From Desulfovibrio piger (lineage in GTDB: Bacteria > Desulfobacterota > Desulfovibrionia > Desulfovibrionales > Desulfovibrionaceae), in NCBI RefSeq assembly GCF_900116045.1, contig NZ_LT630450.1, forward strand, positions 648,501 through 712,500: DNA of 64,000 bases. The letters are read 5' to 3'. The notes under the pieces were generated by a model, which saw only the letters and a list, made by a program, of their open reading frames with translations, did not search any database and was not told the origin of the DNA. Numbering within the stretch: position 1 is the stretch's first letter; every line of letters starts with the position of its first letter. Both the position numbers and the translations under genes were made by a program. This document shows, one piece after another, positions 60,988-64,000 of the stretch.

Positions 60988-61947
60988 ATGAGACGCGTAT
61001 GTTTCCTGTGGACCCTGGCCTTCCTTTTCCTGTGCTCATGTCTTGCAGCGGGACTGCCCGGCCGTGCCTTGGCCGCGTACCCCGAGCGTACGATCACGAT
61101 GATTATCCCCTTCGGCGCAGGCGGTGCAACGGACGTCATCGGCCGCTACATTGCCCTGCATCTGGGGAAGCGGCTGGGGCAGACCATCATCGTCAAAAAT
61201 ATCGCCGGATCCGGCGGCGTCATCGGGATGACGGAACTTGCCAAGTCCCGTCCTGACGGCTACACGATCGGCTTTTCCCCTGTGGCTCCCCTGATCATGC
61301 AGCCCAATTTCCGCAAGACCATGTATGATCTTTCCAGCTTCTGCTCCATCGCACGCGCCACGAACGAACCTCTGTTCCTGGAGGTTTCAGCGCAAAGCCC
61401 CATCAAGGACATGAAGGATCTGAAGAACGCTGTCCAGGCGGCGCCGGACAAATTTTTCTGGGGCCATCTCGGCATGGGAAGCCAGATCCATCTTTCCATG
61501 GCCCACATGTTCAAGCTGATGGGCGTCAACCCCAGAGCCATTGTCTTCAAGGACGATGCGGAAGCTATGGCTGCCCTGATTTCAGGGCGCATCATGCTGT
61601 ATGACTCCCTGCCTTCGCTGCCAGCACGTTATGGTGTCCGGGCCATCGCCTCTCTGAGTGAAGAACGCTATCCGCAATTGAATGTGCCGACCTCGCTGGA
61701 GCAGGGATATGATCTCCGCTATACGCAGTGGATGTCCCTGATAGGCCCCAAGGGGATTTCTCCAGAATGCATCGCCGTACTGGAGCGTGCTTTTGCAGAT
61801 GTCTGCAATGATCCTGAGTACATCAAGGATATCGCCAGCGTGCATTCTGTACCGGCTTTTCTGAACAGCAAGGACAATCAGGCATTCATGGAAAAGGAAG
61901 AAGCCTACTATAAGCGGGCCATGAATGATATCCTCAAGACTCAGTAG
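60988..61947 (+). CDS. tctC: Tripartite tricarboxylate transporter substrate-binding protein TctC, 319 aa
   Basis: A periplasmic binding protein with a signal peptide (VCFLWTLAFLFLCSCLAAGLPGRALA) and the family start AAYPERTITMIIPFGAGGATDVIGRYIA. TctC proteins bind carboxylates such as citrate, itaconate, terephthalate or glutamate. The 3-dimensional ligand pocket cannot be read here. AGGAGG precedes ATG 60988. Completes the TctBAC order. Confidence 0.93.
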   Translation: MRRVCFLWTLAFLFLCSCLAAGLPGRALAAYPERTITMIIPFGAGGATDVIGRYIALHLGKRLGQTIIVKNIAGSGGVIGMTELAKSRPDGYTIGFSPVAPLIMQPNFRKTMYDLSSFCSIARATNEPLFLEVSAQSPIKDMKDLKNAVQAAPDKFFWGHLGMGSQIHLSMAHMFKLMGVNPRAIVFKDDAEAMAALISGRIMLYDSLPSLPARYGVRAIASLSEERYPQLNVPTSLEQGYDLRYTQWMSLIGPKGISPECIAVLERAFADVCNDPEYIKDIASVHSVPAFLNSKDNQAFMEKEEAYYKRAMNDILKTQ

Positions 61948-62017
61948 AGTGCAGGGCGACTGGCCACAGTACAGGGAATTCCTTTCCTGATCAACGCGAA
62001 TGATAGGGGGAACGGAT

Positions 62018-62455
62018 ATGTCCGATATTCTGACAGTTTCCTATTCTTTCAAAGATGATGTCCATAGCATCGATACCGGCAGTATCGCGCTGCCGCATAT
62101 CACCATAGACAACAGGGAAATCCCCAAAGATCAACGTGGCGGTACCGCAAAACAGTTACTGGCCGCGGCCTCCCTGTACTGTTACGGCTCCATGCTGGCG
62201 GCCGCCATGCTGGCGCGTGATGTGGAATTCGATGATCTTCATGCCACAGCCGAACTGGAAATGGGGAGAAATGAACAGGGGAAAAGCAGGGTGCTCAAAA
62301 TGACTATCCGCTGTTCAGTGCGCGTCAACGAACGCGATGAGGCCATTTTCCAGCGCGTACAGAAAATGATGGCGCAGGGCTGTCTGGTGACCGGCTCCCT
62401 GCATGACGGCATAGCAATGGAATATGAGCTTGAGCCGATATTCTATGACGCATGA
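62018..62455 (+). CDS. OsmC/Ohr-family protein, 145 aa
   Basis: GGTAKQLLAAASLYCYGSMLAAAML holds the first conserved Cys and AQGCLVTGSL the second, the peroxidatic/resolving pair of OsmC-type peroxiredoxins. The length is normal. Start ATG 62018 (AGGGGGAACGGAT before it). In this cluster it may protect the oxygen-sensitive B12 enzyme or act on a substrate-linked thiol; the first is the usual role of the family. Confidence 0.82.
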   Translation: MSDILTVSYSFKDDVHSIDTGSIALPHITIDNREIPKDQRGGTAKQLLAAASLYCYGSMLAAAMLARDVEFDDLHATAELEMGRNEQGKSRVLKMTIRCSVRVNERDEAIFQRVQKMMAQGCLVTGSLHDGIAMEYELEPIFYDA

Positions 62456-62492
62456 TGTACTGAAATGGTGACATGTTTTTCACGGAGGAATC

Positions 62493-62996
62493 ATGCTGCT
62501 TGTCTATACTGGTGATGGTAAGGGAAAGACCTCCGCTTGCGTGGGGCAGGCCATCCGGGCCGCGGGGCAAGGGCTTCCTGTCGCTTTCGTACAGTTCATG
62601 AAGTCGGATGTGCAGGCTGGCGAACAGAAAATGCTTGCCGCCCTCACGGGCATCACGCTCCATATCGGGGGATGTGGTTTTTTTCTGAATGAAGAAAATC
62701 GTGCCTTGCATCGGGATGCTGCTCTCCGTACCCTGGAATGGGCGACTCGCCATCTTGACGGCCTGTTCATGATGCTTCTTGATGAGGTACTGTATGCCCT
62801 GCAGCTGGGTCTGCTCGAACGCCGGGAACTGGAAAATTTCCTGGTACAGGGCAAGCAAAAGCAAGTCCATCTGGTACTTTCAGGAAGAGCTCTGCCCTCC
62901 TGGCTTGAAGATATGGCAGATCTGGTGACGGAAATGAGGGAAATAAAGCATCCGTGGCGCAAAGGCATCAAGGCACAGCCCGGCATTGAATTCTAA
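62493..62996 (+). CDS. Corrinoid (cob(I)alamin) adenosyltransferase, CobA/CobO type, 167 aa
   Basis: LLVYTGDGKGKTSACVGQAIRAAGQG carries the P-loop (GDGKGKTS, residues 7-14) and VAFVQFMKSD and LLDEVLYALQLGLL the family blocks; RALPSWLEDMADLVTEMREIKHPW(R)KG is the C-terminal signature. It makes adenosylcobalamin from cob(I)alamin and ATP. Its place as the last gene of the mutase cluster suggests it supplies cofactor to the mutase. AGG lies before ATG 62493. Confidence 0.9.
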   Translation: MLLVYTGDGKGKTSACVGQAIRAAGQGLPVAFVQFMKSDVQAGEQKMLAALTGITLHIGGCGFFLNEENRALHRDAALRTLEWATRHLDGLFMMLLDEVLYALQLGLLERRELENFLVQGKQKQVHLVLSGRALPSWLEDMADLVTEMREIKHPWRKGIKAQPGIEF

Positions 62997-63045
62997 GTGC
63001 AGAATGTGAATCCTCTATGGATCAATTTTGCAGCCCTATGACACG

Positions 63046-63071
63046 ACAGGCCGCCCTTTTGGGCGGCCTGT
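63046..63071 (+). terminator. Hairpin after the adenosyltransferase gene
   Basis: ACAGGCCGCCC-TTTT-GGGCGGCCTGT, an 11-bp perfect stem with no T run following. It probably ends the cluster transcript or protects its 3' end, and lies next to copy 2 of the dispersed repeat. Confidence 0.6.
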
Positions 63072-63080
63072 GTGATTTAC

Positions 63081-63111
63081 GGGCTTTAGCCTGTTGAGCG
63101 TCTGGCAGGCG
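63081..63111. repeat. Dispersed 31-bp repeat, copy 2
   Basis: The complement of this stretch matches 11527-11557 at 29 of 31 positions. See copy 1; here too a GC-rich hairpin (63046-63071) lies just beyond the AAAGCCC end. Confidence 0.5.
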
Positions 63112-63138
63112 AGTGCGGCGCGGAGGCGCGCCATACAA

Positions 63139-63176
63139 AAAAGACCCCCTCGCGCTGAAAGCGGCAAGGGGGTCTC
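63139..63176 (-). terminator. Terminator of the rRNA operon
   Basis: On the minus strand AGACCCCCTTGCCGC, a loop, then GCGAGGGGGTCT followed by TTTTTTG. It lies 9 nt beyond the 5S gene. Confidence 0.85.
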
Positions 63177-63184
63177 GAACAATC

Positions 63185-63298
63185 TTTGGCAGCGGCCTAC
63201 TTTCCCACATGACGTTATGCAGTATCATCGGCGATGGAGAGCTTAACTTCCGAGTTCGGAATGGGGTCGGGTGTACCCTCTCCTCTATGGCTACCAAA
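63185..63298 (-). rRNA. rrf: 5S ribosomal RNA
   Basis: On the minus strand the sequence starts TTTGGTAGCCATAGAGGAGA, contains the conserved CCGAACTCGGAAGTTAAGC (loop B/C region) and ends AGTAGGCCGCTGCCAAAG, pairing with the 5' end. About 114 nt. Positions may be off by a few nt. Confidence 0.93.
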
Positions 63299-63342
63299 GA
63301 AATTTGTCAAAATATTGAAACAGGGATGGAAGGTTTTTTCGA

Positions 63343-64000
<658 letters not shown>

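Overview
The window is a GC-rich bacterial chromosome segment that reads as a sulfate-reducing deltaproteobacterium of the Desulfovibrionaceae, probably an anaerobic, host-associated Desulfovibrio-type organism. The basis is the pyc–ppsA pair with a BirA gene, a double-cubane-cluster reductase operon, GlpABC anaerobic glycerol-3-phosphate oxidation, an S24-type repressor, GatB, a Lon-like AAA protease and an ssrA tag ending in YAYAA. This is inference from gene content; no 16S rRNA lies in the window.

Layout. 1-1047: 5' end of a PPK2-type polyphosphate kinase and a small unknown gene. 1048-6403: a 5.3-kb mosaic island at the 3' end of ssrA, bounded by a 68-bp direct repeat that contains the last 15 nt of tmRNA and its terminator. 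The island has no integrase. It carries a YefM/YoeB toxin-antitoxin pair, a complete AT-rich His-Xaa-Ser (hxsDBCA) radical-SAM peptide-modification operon, and a decayed IS200-type tnpA. 6389-12863: ssrA, a sodium-coupled amino-acid symporter, aspA, an intact IS200-type element, a DUF533 protein and a small CxxC protein. 13019-17796: an operon of an SsuABC-like importer and a double-cubane-cluster reductase with its ATPase activator, preceded by a leader with an intrinsic terminator. 18230-47950: mainly housekeeping genes (ppsA, pyc, birA, cca, ybeY/pgpH-like/phoH, gatB, an ARMT1-like gene, nadK, a SIS protein, fmdB-type, hemC, a Lon-like protease, tetR, ugd, acpS, nnr, tsaE, aspartate kinase, two HAD phosphatases). 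48199-52282: glpABC. 52644-62996: an S24 repressor and an apparently undescribed catabolic cluster. 63185-64000: 5S and the 3' part of 23S rRNA on the minus strand.

Two regions stand out. The hxs operon encodes a small exported peptide with six consecutive His-Xaa-Ser units, two radical-SAM enzymes and HxsD, all translationally coupled. The 53-63 kb cluster joins a single-chain adenosylcobalamin mutase, a GlmL/MutL-type partner, an alkaline-phosphatase-superfamily hydrolase, a TctABC importer, an OsmC protein and a corrinoid adenosyltransferase. It looks like uptake of a carboxylated, possibly esterified, substrate, hydrolysis and B12-dependent carbon-skeleton rearrangement, with cofactor supply encoded in the cluster. 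Two promoters there carry long A/T-only palindromes next to the repressor gene.
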